From NCBI GenBank assembly GCA_036746315.1, contig DAIOEK010000048.1, positions 1-21,227 on the forward strand: 21,227 nucleotides of DNA, in the 5' to 3' direction. The stretch is from DAIOEK01 sp036746315. Its GTDB lineage: Bacteria; Chloroflexota; Anaerolineae; Anaerolineales; Anaerolineaceae. Position numbers and translations under genes: made by a program. A model generated the notes under the pieces. It was not told where the DNA came from and did not search any database. It saw only the letters and a program-made list of their open reading frames with translations. Shown in pieces: positions 7,671-16,280 of the stretch; within the stretch, counting starts at the first letter, position 1; every line of letters starts with the position of its first letter.

Positions 7671-8774
7671 CTAAAATGGGAGAATAATTTCGCTCAATTC
7701 TAACTCACTTTGCAGATATTTAAGCTCTTTTTGCAGGCTGGGCAGTACGGGAATTCCCTGTTTTCGTACCAACTTTTCCGATTCAAATTCCTTTTCGCCG
7801 GCAAGATATATGCGATCATGTCCCTGTGCTTTTTTACTGTTACGCAATTCCCTGAGCAGATCACCGATATTGTGTTTAAACTCGTCCAACGGCAGATATT
7901 GCTCGATATCCATTGCCATAAAGAAGTGCCCAATGCGATATGGCTGTGGCTTTCCGCTGGTATCTCCACCGGTCAGCCCGTGTAAGAAAGCACCTGATTG
8001 CAAACTGGCGGAGAGAATTTCCACAATATTGGACAAACCATAACCCTTGTGCCCGCCAAAGTCTTCGCCTGCGCCACCGAGCGGCAGCAACGCATTTTCA
8101 TCCCTGATCAAACCTTGTAATATTTGATGCGGGTCACTGGCAGGCTGCCCATCCTGATCAATCACCCAGCCCTCGGGTAAATTCTTCTCCTTACGGGCAT
8201 GTATTTCGACCTTGCCGCGCTGGATGATCGAAGTAGCCGCATCGAAAAGATAGGGACACGCCTCATCGGTAGGGGCACCAAAAGCAATCGGGTTGGTACC
8301 CAGCATTGGTTTAGATCCAAACGTCGGTGCAACAGACGGACGCGTGTTAGTCACACTCCAGCCAATCATGCCCTGTGCCACTGCCATGAGTGGGTAGTAT
8401 CCGGCAATACCGTAGTGCGTGGAATTGCGCACCGCCACCGAGCCCATGCCATAATGGCGTGCCTTTTCGATGACAGTATTCATCGCCCGCCATCCGACCA
8501 CCTGTCCCATGCCATGATGCGCATCCCATACAGCAGTAGTGGGACCATCCCTGATGATCTCAATTTGTGTAAGCGGAGATTGAATGCCCGCCTTGATCCG
8601 GTCGTAGTACATCTTCAAACGGCTAAGCCCGTGAGATTCAATGCCGCGCAGATCGGCAGCCAACAGGATGTGGGTGCAAATGAGTGCATCCTCGCGTGGT
8701 ACACCGGATTTCATGAATACCTGCAACACAAAATCTTCCGCGGTTTGCACCGGCAAGTAGATGGGATTCTCCAT
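7671..8774 (-). CDS. Malate/L-lactate dehydrogenase-2 family NAD(P)-dependent oxidoreductase
   Basis: A 367-aa member of the Ldh_2 family (malate, L-lactate, ureidoglycolate, L-sulfolactate dehydrogenases and delta1-pyrroline/piperideine-2-carboxylate reductases). Signatures are RGIESHG (catalytic His48), NSTHYGIAGYY (118-127), LGTNPIAFG and GGHKGYGL near residue 240. The length is normal. GGAGAAG is a good ribosome-binding site in the 13-nt gap behind the flavoprotein gene, so they are co-transcribed. Given the amine/imino-acid oxidase-like neighbours, reduction of a cyclic imine or a 2-keto/2-hydroxy acid step in the same pathway is plausible, but the sequence alone does not choose among family activities. 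Confidence 0.92.
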   Translation of the reverse strand: MENPIYLPVQTAEDFVLQVFMKSGVPREDALICTHILLAADLRGIESHGLSRLKMYYDRIKAGIQSPLTQIEIIRDGPTTAVWDAHHGMGQVVGWRAMNTVIEKARHYGMGSVAVRNSTHYGIAGYYPLMAVAQGMIGWSVTNTRPSVAPTFGSKPMLGTNPIAFGAPTDEACPYLFDAATSIIQRGKVEIHARKEKNLPEGWVIDQDGQPASDPHQILQGLIRDENALLPLGGAGEDFGGHKGYGLSNIVEILSASLQSGAFLHGLTGGDTSGKPQPYRIGHFFMAMDIEQYLPLDEFKHNIGDLLRELRNSKKAQGHDRIYLAGEKEFESEKLVRKQGIPVLPSLQKELKYLQSELELSEIILPF

Positions 8775-8787
8775 AATGCTTCTCCAA

Positions 8788-9945
8788 TTAACGCAATTGC
8801 TCTAACGAGTTAAATTTTCGATCAGGCGAAAGTATCTGCAAAATTTCGCGGTCCTGTTCCGTGGCGGCACCGTTAACCATGCGTGCCAACAACTCACCTA
8901 CCGCCGGACCAAGCATAAAGCCCTGACCGCACATCCCTACGGCAAGCAGATATCCAGGCACTTGAGTGGACCAGCCGATGATGGGGTAACCATCAGGGGT
9001 CATGGGGTACAATCCGCGCCACGTACGGCGGACACGGATGTTCTTCAAACGCGGCATCACCTCCACCATTCTTCTGGCGACCATGGGCAAAAAATCGCTG
9101 GTCTCCTGATCGTTATCGCCCCAAATGGATGGGTTGGGGGTGATACAGAAGATTATCTGTCCGGTAACATGCTGATAGAAATAATAATTCGCCGACCCGG
9201 GAGAGGGACGGATATCCACCACCATGGGACCCAGGAACCTGGCAACCGGTTCCGTAATGGCGGATTCGTGCGAATCAGGCGTGACAGGCACATCGACACC
9301 CAGTAGTTTTGAAACGGGGTTTGCCCAGGCGCCTGCCGCATTGATGATCGTATTGCCATAAAAATCGCCGGAACGGGTGCGCACACCGATTGCCCGATCA
9401 CCCTGGCGGATAAAATCAATCACCCTTTCATTGAACAGATACTCGGCACCCAGCGCCATCGATTGCGTGTAAAACGAATGCACCGCCAGCAGGGGGGATG
9501 CATTACCATCATCGGGAGAAAAAGTACCGCCCAGCAAATCCCTGGATTGCAGGTCAGGCACAACTTCCAACAAAGATTCTTTTTCCAGCCAATCAATGTT
9601 CAATTGATAGGATTTTTGGACTTTCAGCAGATCTTTTAAAATGCTTTCTTCCCGCTCTCGGTATGCAACAAAGCAATATCCGCCGGCATACCATTCGATA
9701 TCATCGCCGGTCTCTTCTTCCCAGTTGGAGAAAATCTGGATGGAACGCTGGCACAGGCGGATCTTGGCCGGGTCGGAATGGGTGGCGCGGACCCCCCCAA
9801 TGGCCTTTTTGTTCGATCCCTGTCCCACTGAAGCGGCTGAATCCAGAACCAGCACTTTCAACCCCGTTTTAGAGAGGTAGTATGCTGCGGGGGTGCCGAT
9901 GGAACCTGCACCCACAATGATCACATCGTAAGTTGTATGCTTCAT
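8788..9945 (-). CDS. FAD-dependent oxidoreductase, DAO family (sarcosine oxidase beta / HcnC / opine oxidase-like)
   Basis: A 385-aa flavoprotein of the D-amino-acid-oxidase fold. The dinucleotide-binding motif VGAGSIGTPAAYYL starts at residue 11, followed by the acidic end of strand beta-2 (VLDSA) and the S-N-K-K-A-I-G-G-V-R segment typical of sarcosine-oxidase-beta/glycine-oxidase relatives. The C-terminal FAD contact R-T-W-R-G-L-Y-P-M-T-P-D-G-Y-P-I-I-G is clear. Such subunits oxidise a secondary or cyclic amine (sarcosine, proline, glycine, opine). Its ATG overlaps the stop of the preceding gene in ATGA, so translation is coupled, and its ribosome-binding site lies within a 12-bp GC-rich palindrome (9953-9964). 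It most likely forms a complex with the product of that gene, passing electrons to its clusters. Confidence 0.92.
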   Translation of the reverse strand: MKHTTYDVIIVGAGSIGTPAAYYLSKTGLKVLVLDSAASVGQGSNKKAIGGVRATHSDPAKIRLCQRSIQIFSNWEEETGDDIEWYAGGYCFVAYREREESILKDLLKVQKSYQLNIDWLEKESLLEVVPDLQSRDLLGGTFSPDDGNASPLLAVHSFYTQSMALGAEYLFNERVIDFIRQGDRAIGVRTRSGDFYGNTIINAAGAWANPVSKLLGVDVPVTPDSHESAITEPVARFLGPMVVDIRPSPGSANYYFYQHVTGQIIFCITPNPSIWGDNDQETSDFLPMVARRMVEVMPRLKNIRVRRTWRGLYPMTPDGYPIIGWSTQVPGYLLAVGMCGQGFMLGPAVGELLARMVNGAATEQDREILQILSPDRKFNSLEQLR

Positions 9946-12038
9946 GATTTATCCTCCCGGGAGGGTAAACCTGCAAATACGCCCAATGGAACCTCCATAA
10001 ATATCGGGCGCTTTGTTTGCGCCTTCACCTTGGAAGGGTCGATTCCCTCATCCAGGAGCAAACGATGAATCAACCCACTGCAAGTTTTCGAGCCGCAGGC
10101 TCCCATCATGGCGCGGGTAACCGTTTTAATTTCGTTCAGATCGGCCATGCCTTTGCGGATCAATTCGCGGATTTCACCGGCAGTGACCCGCTCGCAACGG
10201 CAAACGATGGTGTCATCCTCGATACGCTGGACGTAGTTATCCATGGGCTGGATGGCGGTGATCTCCTGCACCTGGATGCCGGCAATTTTCTGTGCGTACT
10301 CCACCGGAGCATACACGCGGACTACGATGGTGCGGTCATTTCGCTTTAGTGTGCTGATCTCCGCCACTTCAACATCGCCAAGTGCATTCCCCGAAGTATC
10401 CATGACGGTGACAATATCACCCTTATTAATTCTTCCATAGTGAAACTCATAGGGAATTGAAACCAACGGCATTTCGGGGTCTTTACGATAATCAACCAGG
10501 CTGATCGCCAGACCGGGGCAGATATTTAAGCATTTTTCACAGCCGCTACAGCAGAAATTATTCCCCAGAAATTTGGGCACCTGGCGGATATCGCTCTTCT
10601 CAATGTAGATTAGTCCCTGCGGACAGATGGACGAGCAGGGATCGCAGGGGATTTCCTGGCTGCAATGGATGATCGGCAGCACGCCCTCGTGCAGGTCAGG
10701 AGTTTCTTCCTCTTCGCTTTTTCCGGGGCGGGATTTCAAAACCTCCGACATGTGATACCAATTTTGAGGAATGGCTTCAGTGGCATGTCCCAGCAGGGAA
10801 GCGATCTCCAGACCCTTTATTTTGCCGGAGAAAATGGCAGCAGATGCCTCGGCAATCTCCTCCGCATCGCCCGCAGCAAGGACAGTCATGCCAAAATCCC
10901 TTGCCTTGGCAAAAAACTCATTCACCGGATCCAGCCCGACTGCCACCAGCACAGTATCACACTGGAATGATTTTTCCGTTCCGGGAACAGGCTTAAAGCC
11001 GGCATCGATCTTTGCAATGGTAATCGACTCAATCGCATCCGTTCCATTGGCGCTGAGGACGGTATGACTGGTGTAGATCGGAACGCCCATGCGGGAGAGC
11101 TTGTCTTTATGCACCTTGTAGCCGCCGCACTCTTGCAGTGCCTCAACCAGCCCCACCACCTGTATCCCCGCCTGAAGAGCGTGATAACCGGCAATCAAGC
11201 CTACGTTTCCACCGCCCACTATAAACAGACGGCCAGCCGGTTTTACCAAATCCCTGTTCAGCAATGTTTGAAACGCACCGGCGCCGAATACACCGGGCAG
11301 GGTATTGCCCTTGAAGGTGAGCGATTTTTCCCGGGCACCGGTAGCGACCAGCAGCACATCAGGCGTAACCAGCACATATTCTTCATTGTCTTTGAGAATG
11401 CCTACTTTTTTATCGCTGAAAACTGCCAATGCGGTGCTTTTCAGCCAGATATCTATAGATGGATAGTTGGAAAGTTCCGTTTGCAGTTTGTCGGCGATAT
11501 CGATACCGCGCGTACCCGCGTAAACTGCATTGATCGAACCAAAAAAACGGTGGGTTTGGAGTACCAATTTCCCACCGAGTTTATGTTTGTCATCAATTAA
11601 TATGGTCTCAATACCAATCTTGCCAAGCTCAATGGCAGCTGACAAGCCTGCAGGTCCGCCGCCAAGGATCAATACCGGGATTTTGATCTCACGGACAGGT
11701 TTTGCTGCGGTGACAACATGATCATCCGCCGGTAATTCGGGCAACCCATCCATGGGATGACAGTCCATTCCATCTGTCACCATTTCCACGCACGCTTTTA
11801 CCGGGCGACCGTCAGCCAACACCATACATTGCGAGCATTGACCGTTGGCGCAAAATATGCCTAATGGCGCACCATCCTTGACATGATGCCCAAAAACATG
11901 GATGCCGTGCGCATACAGCGCCGCAGCAATCGTTTCCCCTTCATATGCGGAGAGGGGCTGCTTCTGCCAGTAAAAACTAATCTCTTGTCGGTCTGGAATG
12001 GGAAGTATCGGATGTGCGGTTACTCTGTAATCATTCAT
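9942..12038 (-). CDS. Fused Fe-S/flavin oxidoreductase: [2Fe-2S] + NAD/FAD reductase + 2[4Fe-4S] + BFD-type [2Fe-2S]
   Basis: A 698-aa cytosolic protein combining four electron-transfer modules. First, a SoxA/HcnA-like plant-type [2Fe-2S] domain (Cys63, 68, 71, 83). Second, a pyridine-nucleotide-disulfide oxidoreductase module (about 118-425) with two dinucleotide motifs, LGGGPAG at 125-131 and VGGGNVG at 274-280. Third, a ferredoxin insert with two [4Fe-4S] motifs (Cys459, 465, 468, 472 and Cys497, 500, 503, 507). Fourth, a BFD-like [2Fe-2S] domain (Cys613, 615, 648, 653). It corresponds to alpha subunits of heterotetrameric sarcosine oxidase, hydrogen cyanide synthase HcnAB, opine oxidase or proline dehydrogenase, but lacks the C-terminal folate-binding GcvT domain of sarcosine oxidase. 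The flavoprotein encoded next is its expected partner. AGGAG lies 13 nt before the ATG, slightly far. It is the first gene of the operon. Confidence 0.9.
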   Translation of the reverse strand: MNDYRVTAHPILPIPDRQEISFYWQKQPLSAYEGETIAAALYAHGIHVFGHHVKDGAPLGIFCANGQCSQCMVLADGRPVKACVEMVTDGMDCHPMDGLPELPADDHVVTAAKPVREIKIPVLILGGGPAGLSAAIELGKIGIETILIDDKHKLGGKLVLQTHRFFGSINAVYAGTRGIDIADKLQTELSNYPSIDIWLKSTALAVFSDKKVGILKDNEEYVLVTPDVLLVATGAREKSLTFKGNTLPGVFGAGAFQTLLNRDLVKPAGRLFIVGGGNVGLIAGYHALQAGIQVVGLVEALQECGGYKVHKDKLSRMGVPIYTSHTVLSANGTDAIESITIAKIDAGFKPVPGTEKSFQCDTVLVAVGLDPVNEFFAKARDFGMTVLAAGDAEEIAEASAAIFSGKIKGLEIASLLGHATEAIPQNWYHMSEVLKSRPGKSEEEETPDLHEGVLPIIHCSQEIPCDPCSSICPQGLIYIEKSDIRQVPKFLGNNFCCSGCEKCLNICPGLAISLVDYRKDPEMPLVSIPYEFHYGRINKGDIVTVMDTSGNALGDVEVAEISTLKRNDRTIVVRVYAPVEYAQKIAGIQVQEITAIQPMDNYVQRIEDDTIVCRCERVTAGEIRELIRKGMADLNEIKTVTRAMMGACGSKTCSGLIHRLLLDEGIDPSKVKAQTKRPIFMEVPLGVFAGLPSREDKS

Positions 12039-12084
12039 GGGCTGCTAATCGCTCCTTTATTACACAGCAGGGTCATCCTCACGT

Positions 12085-12120
12085 TATCAGACTATAATGG
12101 TTCTAGACGATTATAATTGA
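12085..12120. promoter_or_regulatory. Divergent promoter region between the oxidoreductase operon and pfk
   Basis: The 130-bp gap between the divergent start codons holds two perfect plus-strand TATAAT boxes (12093-12098 and 12112-12117). A minus-strand TATAAT (12115-12110) overlaps the second. No strong -35 hexamer accompanies any of them. The rest of the gap shows nothing else I can assign. Confidence 0.4.
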
Positions 12121-12168
12121 ACTATCAATCAGATATCATTGGATGATTTATTTTTCCTCGGAGGAAAT

Positions 12169-13140
12169 ATGAAGAAAATTGCTGTACTTACAAGTGGAGG
12201 AGATGCACCCGGTATGAACGCCGCCATCCGGGCTGTGGTGCGCGGTGGAATTGACAAAGGCTGGGACATGTACGGCGTAAAGCTGGGGTACCTGGGTTTG
12301 TTGCACAACAACATCGTTCAGTTTGGCAGACGGGATGTGGGCGGCATCATGCAGCACGGCGGTACGATCCTTGGCAGTGCACGCTGCCTCGAATTCAAGA
12401 CCGAAGCCGGGCAAAAAGAAGCCATCCGGATGCTCCACCAGAACGATATCGAAGCACTGGTGGTCATTGGCGGCAACGGCTCGCAAACCGGCGCTCATGC
12501 ACTGCACAAGCTCGGTTTTCCGGTGGTGGGAATCGCCAGCACAATCGATAACGATTTATACGGCTCTGATATCACCATCGGGGTGGATACCGCGCTGAAC
12601 ATCGCTTTGGAAGCCATGGACCGCCTCAAGGTGACTGCATCCTCACACCAGCGTGCATTCCTGCTGGAGGTGATGGGGCGTAATTGCGGCTATCTGGCGC
12701 TGATGACCGGCATTGCCGGCGGCGCGGAAGCCATTGTACTGCCTGAGGTGGAAACCGATCCGGAAGTTATCGCTCAAAAAATCGTACAGGCTTACGAGAG
12801 GGGCAAGGCACATGCGTTGATCGTTGTCGCAGAAGGTGCCAAGTACAATGCAGAAGGCTTGATTGCTTACTTTAATGAGCATCAGGAACGCCTAGGGTTT
12901 GAAGTTCGCGCGACCATTTTAGGTCACACCCAGCGCGGAGGCACACCCAGTGCATACGACCGCATTCTGGGAACCAGATTGGGCTTTGGAGCAGTCGATT
13001 TCCTCAGCCAGGGCAAGTTCGGTGTACTTTCAGGCTGGGTGGATAACAAAATCAAAGCCACACCTTTGGACGAAGTAGTCAAAGGCAAGAAACCGCTGGA
13101 TATGAAACTGCTCGAAATGGAAGGAATTTTGGATAAATAA
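12169..13140 (+). CDS. 6-phosphofructokinase (PfkA family) with atypical donor-site residues
   Basis: A 323-aa phosphofructokinase, the short bacterial length, which numbers exactly like E. coli PfkA. The ATG is chosen because GGAGGAAAT lies directly before it; the frame is open further upstream but without support. Conserved: GGDAPGMNAAIR (11-21), Arg72 in GSARCLEF, TIDND with catalytic Asp127, and MGRNCGYL. It phosphorylates fructose 6-phosphate in glycolysis. Two phosphoryl-donor positions are unusual: the GGDGS loop reads GGNGS, replacing Mg-binding Asp103 by Asn, and position 124, Gly in ATP enzymes and Lys in PPi enzymes, is Ser. Position 104 is Gly, as in ATP-dependent enzymes, so ATP remains the more likely donor. 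A strong terminator follows. Confidence 0.93.
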   Translation: MKKIAVLTSGGDAPGMNAAIRAVVRGGIDKGWDMYGVKLGYLGLLHNNIVQFGRRDVGGIMQHGGTILGSARCLEFKTEAGQKEAIRMLHQNDIEALVVIGGNGSQTGAHALHKLGFPVVGIASTIDNDLYGSDITIGVDTALNIALEAMDRLKVTASSHQRAFLLEVMGRNCGYLALMTGIAGGAEAIVLPEVETDPEVIAQKIVQAYERGKAHALIVVAEGAKYNAEGLIAYFNEHQERLGFEVRATILGHTQRGGTPSAYDRILGTRLGFGAVDFLSQGKFGVLSGWVDNKIKATPLDEVVKGKKPLDMKLLEMEGILDK

Positions 13141-13158
13141 TCCACCAGACCAGAACGC

Positions 13159-13204
13159 AAAAGGGTTTTGCAGAACCAGCATCCTGCAAAACCCTTTTTT
13201 ATTT
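13159..13204. terminator. Intrinsic terminator after pfk, facing prfB
   Basis: AAAAGGGTTTTGCAG (13159-13173), a 10-nt loop and its perfect complement (13184-13198) make a 15-bp stem followed by T-rich sequence. The A-rich left end also offers four U residues on the minus strand, so it can serve the convergent prfB transcript. Confidence 0.88.
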
Positions 13205-13205
13205 T

Positions 13206-14295
13206 CTACTGCCCGGCCCGTTGTTTCAGCGAGGCTTCGATAAAACCATCCAGGTCGCCATCCAATACTGCCTGTGTATTGCCCATCTCAAATTCGGTAC
13301 GGTGATCTTTTACCAATTGGTAGGGGTGAAGTACATAAGAACGGATCTGGCTGCCCCATTCCGTCTTTTGGTATTCTCCGCGCAGCGCAGATATTTCCTT
13401 CTCCATCTCGGCTTCTTTGATCTCTCGTAGGCGGGCTTTAAGCACCTTCATGGCATTTTCTTTGTTCTGCAGCTGTGATCGCTCATTCTGGCAGGACACT
13501 ACGAGACCCGAAGGGATATGAGTGATACGAATGGCGGTGGCATTTTTCTGCACGTTCTGCCCGCCGGCACTGGATGATCGAAAGACATCGATTTTCAGGT
13601 CATCCGCTTCGATTTCGATATCATCGTCATCGTCATGCGTGACGGGCAGCACTTCCACCTGGGCAAACGAGGTATGCCGGCGGTGTCCTGCATCGAACGG
13701 CGACAGGCGCACAAGACGATGAACGCCTTTTTCCTGACGCAAGTAACCGTAGGCATACGGACCTTCCACGGAGATGGTCACACTTTTTATGCCGGCTTCC
13801 TCACCATCTGACTGGTCGATGATCTCTGATGTATATCCTTTTCGCTCTATCCAGCGCAGATACATTCGCATCAAAATCGCGGCCCAATCCTGCGAATCGG
13901 TGCCGCCAGCGCCGGAATTGATTGTTAATAATGCATCGCCGCGATCATACTTTCCGCTCAACAGCACATCAAACTGGCGTTGCGCCAGTTCAGTTTCCAG
14001 ACGGGCAAGCTCACTTTCCAGTTCAGGGCGGAGGTTTTCATCATCCAACTGTGCCAATTCAAGCACATCACTGGCGGTCTTTTTCAACCGCTTCCAGACG
14101 TTCACATCATCTTCCAGCGTCGCAATGGACTTCATCAATTGTCTTGCTTTGATATTATCGTTCCATACGGCTGGATCTTCCGCCAGTTTCTTCTTTTCTA
14201 CAAGTTCATCGCTCTTCCTGGTGATGTCAAAGATGCTCCATAATTTGGGTGATGGATTTCAGTTGCTCAGAAACGCGATCAATCAGGTCTTGCAT
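13206..14295 (-). CDS. prfB: Peptide chain release factor 2, made by programmed +1 frameshift
   Basis: The gene is in two frames. A 22-codon first frame starts at ATG 14295 (AAAGGAG upstream) and ends CAT CTT TGA C. Shifting +1 at CTT continues as D-I-T-R-K-S-D-E into the long frame and gives 362 aa, close to the 365 aa of E. coli RF2. The long part shows the RF2 stop-codon tripeptide SPF (about 198-200) and the GGQ peptidyl-hydrolysis motif (about 244-246, in SSSAGGQNVQ). RF2 releases peptides at UGA and UAA, and in-frame UGA in its own mRNA provides autoregulation. The ftsY stop is 12 nt upstream and overlaps the ribosome-binding site, so it is the last gene of the NagD-rlmN-ftsY-prfB operon. 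Confidence 0.95.
14227..14239 (-). promoter_or_regulatory. prfB programmed +1 frameshift site
   Basis: On the minus strand an internal Shine-Dalgarno-like GGAG (14239-14236) lies three nucleotides before the slippery CTT-TGA-C (TGA at 14229-14227). This is the classic RF2 autoregulatory recoding signal. Confidence 0.93.
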
Positions 14296-14307
14296 ACTAT
14301 CACTCCT

Positions 14308-15213
14308 TTAGGCGAATATTCCATCCACAAATTTATCTGGATCAAAAGGTTCCAAATCTTCCAGCTTTTCACCCAAGCCAGCAAACAGGATGGGAAGCCC
14401 CAGTTCCTTCTGGATGGCAAACGCCATCCCGCCCTTGGCTGATGAGTCCAACTTGGAAAGAATCACACCGTCTACATGCGTAGAATCCTTGAACTGTCTG
14501 GCTTGCTGAAAGGCATTTTGACCGGTGGTAGCATCCAGAACGATCCAAACCGCGTGCGGAGCACCCGGCAGGGCTTTACCGGTTACCCTATATACCTTTT
14601 TTAATTCTTCCATCAGGTTGTACTTGGTATGCAACCTGCCGGCAGTATCGATAAAAAGGATGTCAGCCTTTTTGTTGACCGCCGCTTGAATCGCATCAAA
14701 CGCCACCGCGCCGGGATCGCCATTTTCCTGCCCGGCAATGACCGGTATCTTCAGCCGGTCTCCCCAGACTTTCAATTGATCCACTGCCGCCGCCCGGAAG
14801 GTATCCGCTGCGCCAAACACAACCTGATAACCCGATTTCTGGTACAGGGCTCCCAGCTTGGCAATGGTGGTTGTCTTGCCGGAACCATTTACGCCGACAA
14901 CCAAGATCACAGTGGGGTGGTGCGCGATGGAAAAAGGCAGCGGGGGCATTAATCGGGAAATCAGTTCCGCCTTCAATGCCTGCTGATACATCTCTCCGCG
15001 GGTAATACCCTCGCGGGAGACGGTCTGCTTCATCGACGCAAGGATATCCAAAGTGGTTGCCGTTCCAATATCCGCCTGGATCAGCAGAGCTTCCAGTTCA
15101 TCCCAGGTATCAGCTGTGACTTCATTGGTGCCAAAGAGTGTGGCAATTTTCCCGAAGGTAACATTGCGGGTCTTGAGCAAACCATTCTTCCATTGATCCA
15201 ACAGGGATGTCAT
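14308..15213 (-). CDS. ftsY: Signal recognition particle receptor FtsY
   Basis: A 301-aa SRP receptor GTPase. The ATG at 15213 is chosen because AGGAG lies 8 nt before it; the frame is open 15 codons further upstream into rlmN without a start signal. The protein is an N domain plus G domain: P-loop GVNGSGKT at 107-114, ADTFRAAA near 136, DTAGR at 189-193, SKLD at 253-256 and GLGEKLEDLEPF near the C terminus. The acidic A domain of proteobacterial FtsY is absent, as in many short FtsY proteins. It docks ribosome-SRP complexes at the membrane. It starts 11 nt after the rlmN stop. Confidence 0.95.
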   Translation of the reverse strand: MTSLLDQWKNGLLKTRNVTFGKIATLFGTNEVTADTWDELEALLIQADIGTATTLDILASMKQTVSREGITRGEMYQQALKAELISRLMPPLPFSIAHHPTVILVVGVNGSGKTTTIAKLGALYQKSGYQVVFGAADTFRAAAVDQLKVWGDRLKIPVIAGQENGDPGAVAFDAIQAAVNKKADILFIDTAGRLHTKYNLMEELKKVYRVTGKALPGAPHAVWIVLDATTGQNAFQQARQFKDSTHVDGVILSKLDSSAKGGMAFAIQKELGLPILFAGLGEKLEDLEPFDPDKFVDGIFA

Positions 15214-15224
15214 GTCAGGCTCTC

Positions 15225-16280
15225 CTAATCGGGGGTATTCGAGGCAAGCTGTCCACAACCAGCCTGAATATCGATCCCACGGCGTAAACGAATTGTACAG
15301 GGAATTCCAGCATCTTCCAGCACCTTTTGAAACGCAGCTGCACGTTCACGGGTGGTTGCTCTGCCTTGGTATTTTTCGGTAGGGTTGAGCGGAATGGCAT
15401 TTACATGACAAAGCATGCCATGCAATTTACGGCTTAAACTTTGCGCCACATCCGGTGTATCATTTACACCTTCAATCAATGCCCATTCAAAGGTGATGCG
15501 GCGATGGGTCAACTCGATATACTTGCGGCAGGCATCCAACAGCACATCGACCGGATATTTTTTATTGACCGGCATCATATTTGAGCGCATCTGGTCATCC
15601 ACGGCATGCAAACTGACCGCCAGGTTGACCTGGCTTTTCTGTTCGGCAAATTCGAGGATACGCGGCACAATCCCCACGGTGGAGATGGTCATCCGTCTGG
15701 CGCCGAGATTCAGCCCGTCGGTGTGGTTGAGTATGCCAATGGCTTTCATCAGGTTATCGTAATTGTGGAACGGTTCACCCATCCCCATGAAAACAATGTT
15801 TTTGACCTTCTTACCCATGGGCAGCATGATCCGATTGAAATACATCACCTGTTCCACAATCTCGCCCGCAGTCAGGTTACGGAAAAAGCCCATTTGACCT
15901 GTAGCGCAGAATGTGCACCCCATGGCGCAACCGGATTGGGTGGAGACACACAGTGTATCCCGCTCAGTGTACTGCATCCAAACGGTTTCGATCCTGCGTT
16001 GATCGGGCAGGGAAAAGAGCGTTTTGGTGGTCTCGCGATCAGTGGAATGCATCTCGCGAATGGGTGAGCAGCTTTGGAATTGCAGTTTTTCCAGCAAAGA
16101 GTTTCGCATAGCTATGGATAGATTGGAGAAATCATTTGCCGCAGCCCAACCGCTCTGATAAATACCCTTCCATATCTGCCCGCAGCGATATTCCGGCCAG
16201 CCTAACTCCTGAACAAAATTCTGCAATTCAGGAAAAGACAGGTCGTATACCAGTGGAAGAGCAGGGGAGGGTGAAGTCAT
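15225..16280 (-). CDS. rlmN: Dual-specificity 23S rRNA/tRNA adenine C2-methyltransferase RlmN
   Basis: A 351-aa radical-SAM methyltransferase that modifies A2503 of 23S rRNA and A37 of some tRNAs. The cluster motif is C-x3-C-x2-C at Cys118, 122 and 125 (GCAMGCTFC). The two mechanistic cysteines are also present: Cys111 in TLCVST, and Cys342 in the C-terminal IQAGCGQL, aligning with E. coli Cys118 and Cys355. KNIVFMGMGEPFHNYDN is the SAM-binding GGEP-like segment. The ATG follows the NagD-like stop directly (TAGATG) with no gap, so translation is probably coupled. Confidence 0.95.
   Translation of the reverse strand: MTSPSPALPLVYDLSFPELQNFVQELGWPEYRCGQIWKGIYQSGWAAANDFSNLSIAMRNSLLEKLQFQSCSPIREMHSTDRETTKTLFSLPDQRRIETVWMQYTERDTLCVSTQSGCAMGCTFCATGQMGFFRNLTAGEIVEQVMYFNRIMLPMGKKVKNIVFMGMGEPFHNYDNLMKAIGILNHTDGLNLGARRMTISTVGIVPRILEFAEQKSQVNLAVSLHAVDDQMRSNMMPVNKKYPVDVLLDACRKYIELTHRRITFEWALIEGVNDTPDVAQSLSRKLHGMLCHVNAIPLNPTEKYQGRATTRERAAAFQKVLEDAGIPCTIRLRRGIDIQAGCGQLASNTPD

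Noticed and set aside
9953..9964. Perfect 12-bp palindrome CCTCCCGGGAGG as an operator
   Set aside because: It lies inside coding sequence at a ribosome-binding site within an operon; it more likely reflects the GC-rich ribosome-binding site, though weak masking of the site is possible.
12139..12168. Upstream extension of the phosphofructokinase frame
   Set aside because: The extra codons cover the ribosome-binding site GGAGGAAAT, and the family N terminus starts at the ATG at 12169.
13206..14138. Release factor gene truncated at its N terminus (pseudogene)
   Set aside because: The missing residues are encoded upstream in another frame joined by the canonical CTT-TGA-C recoding site.
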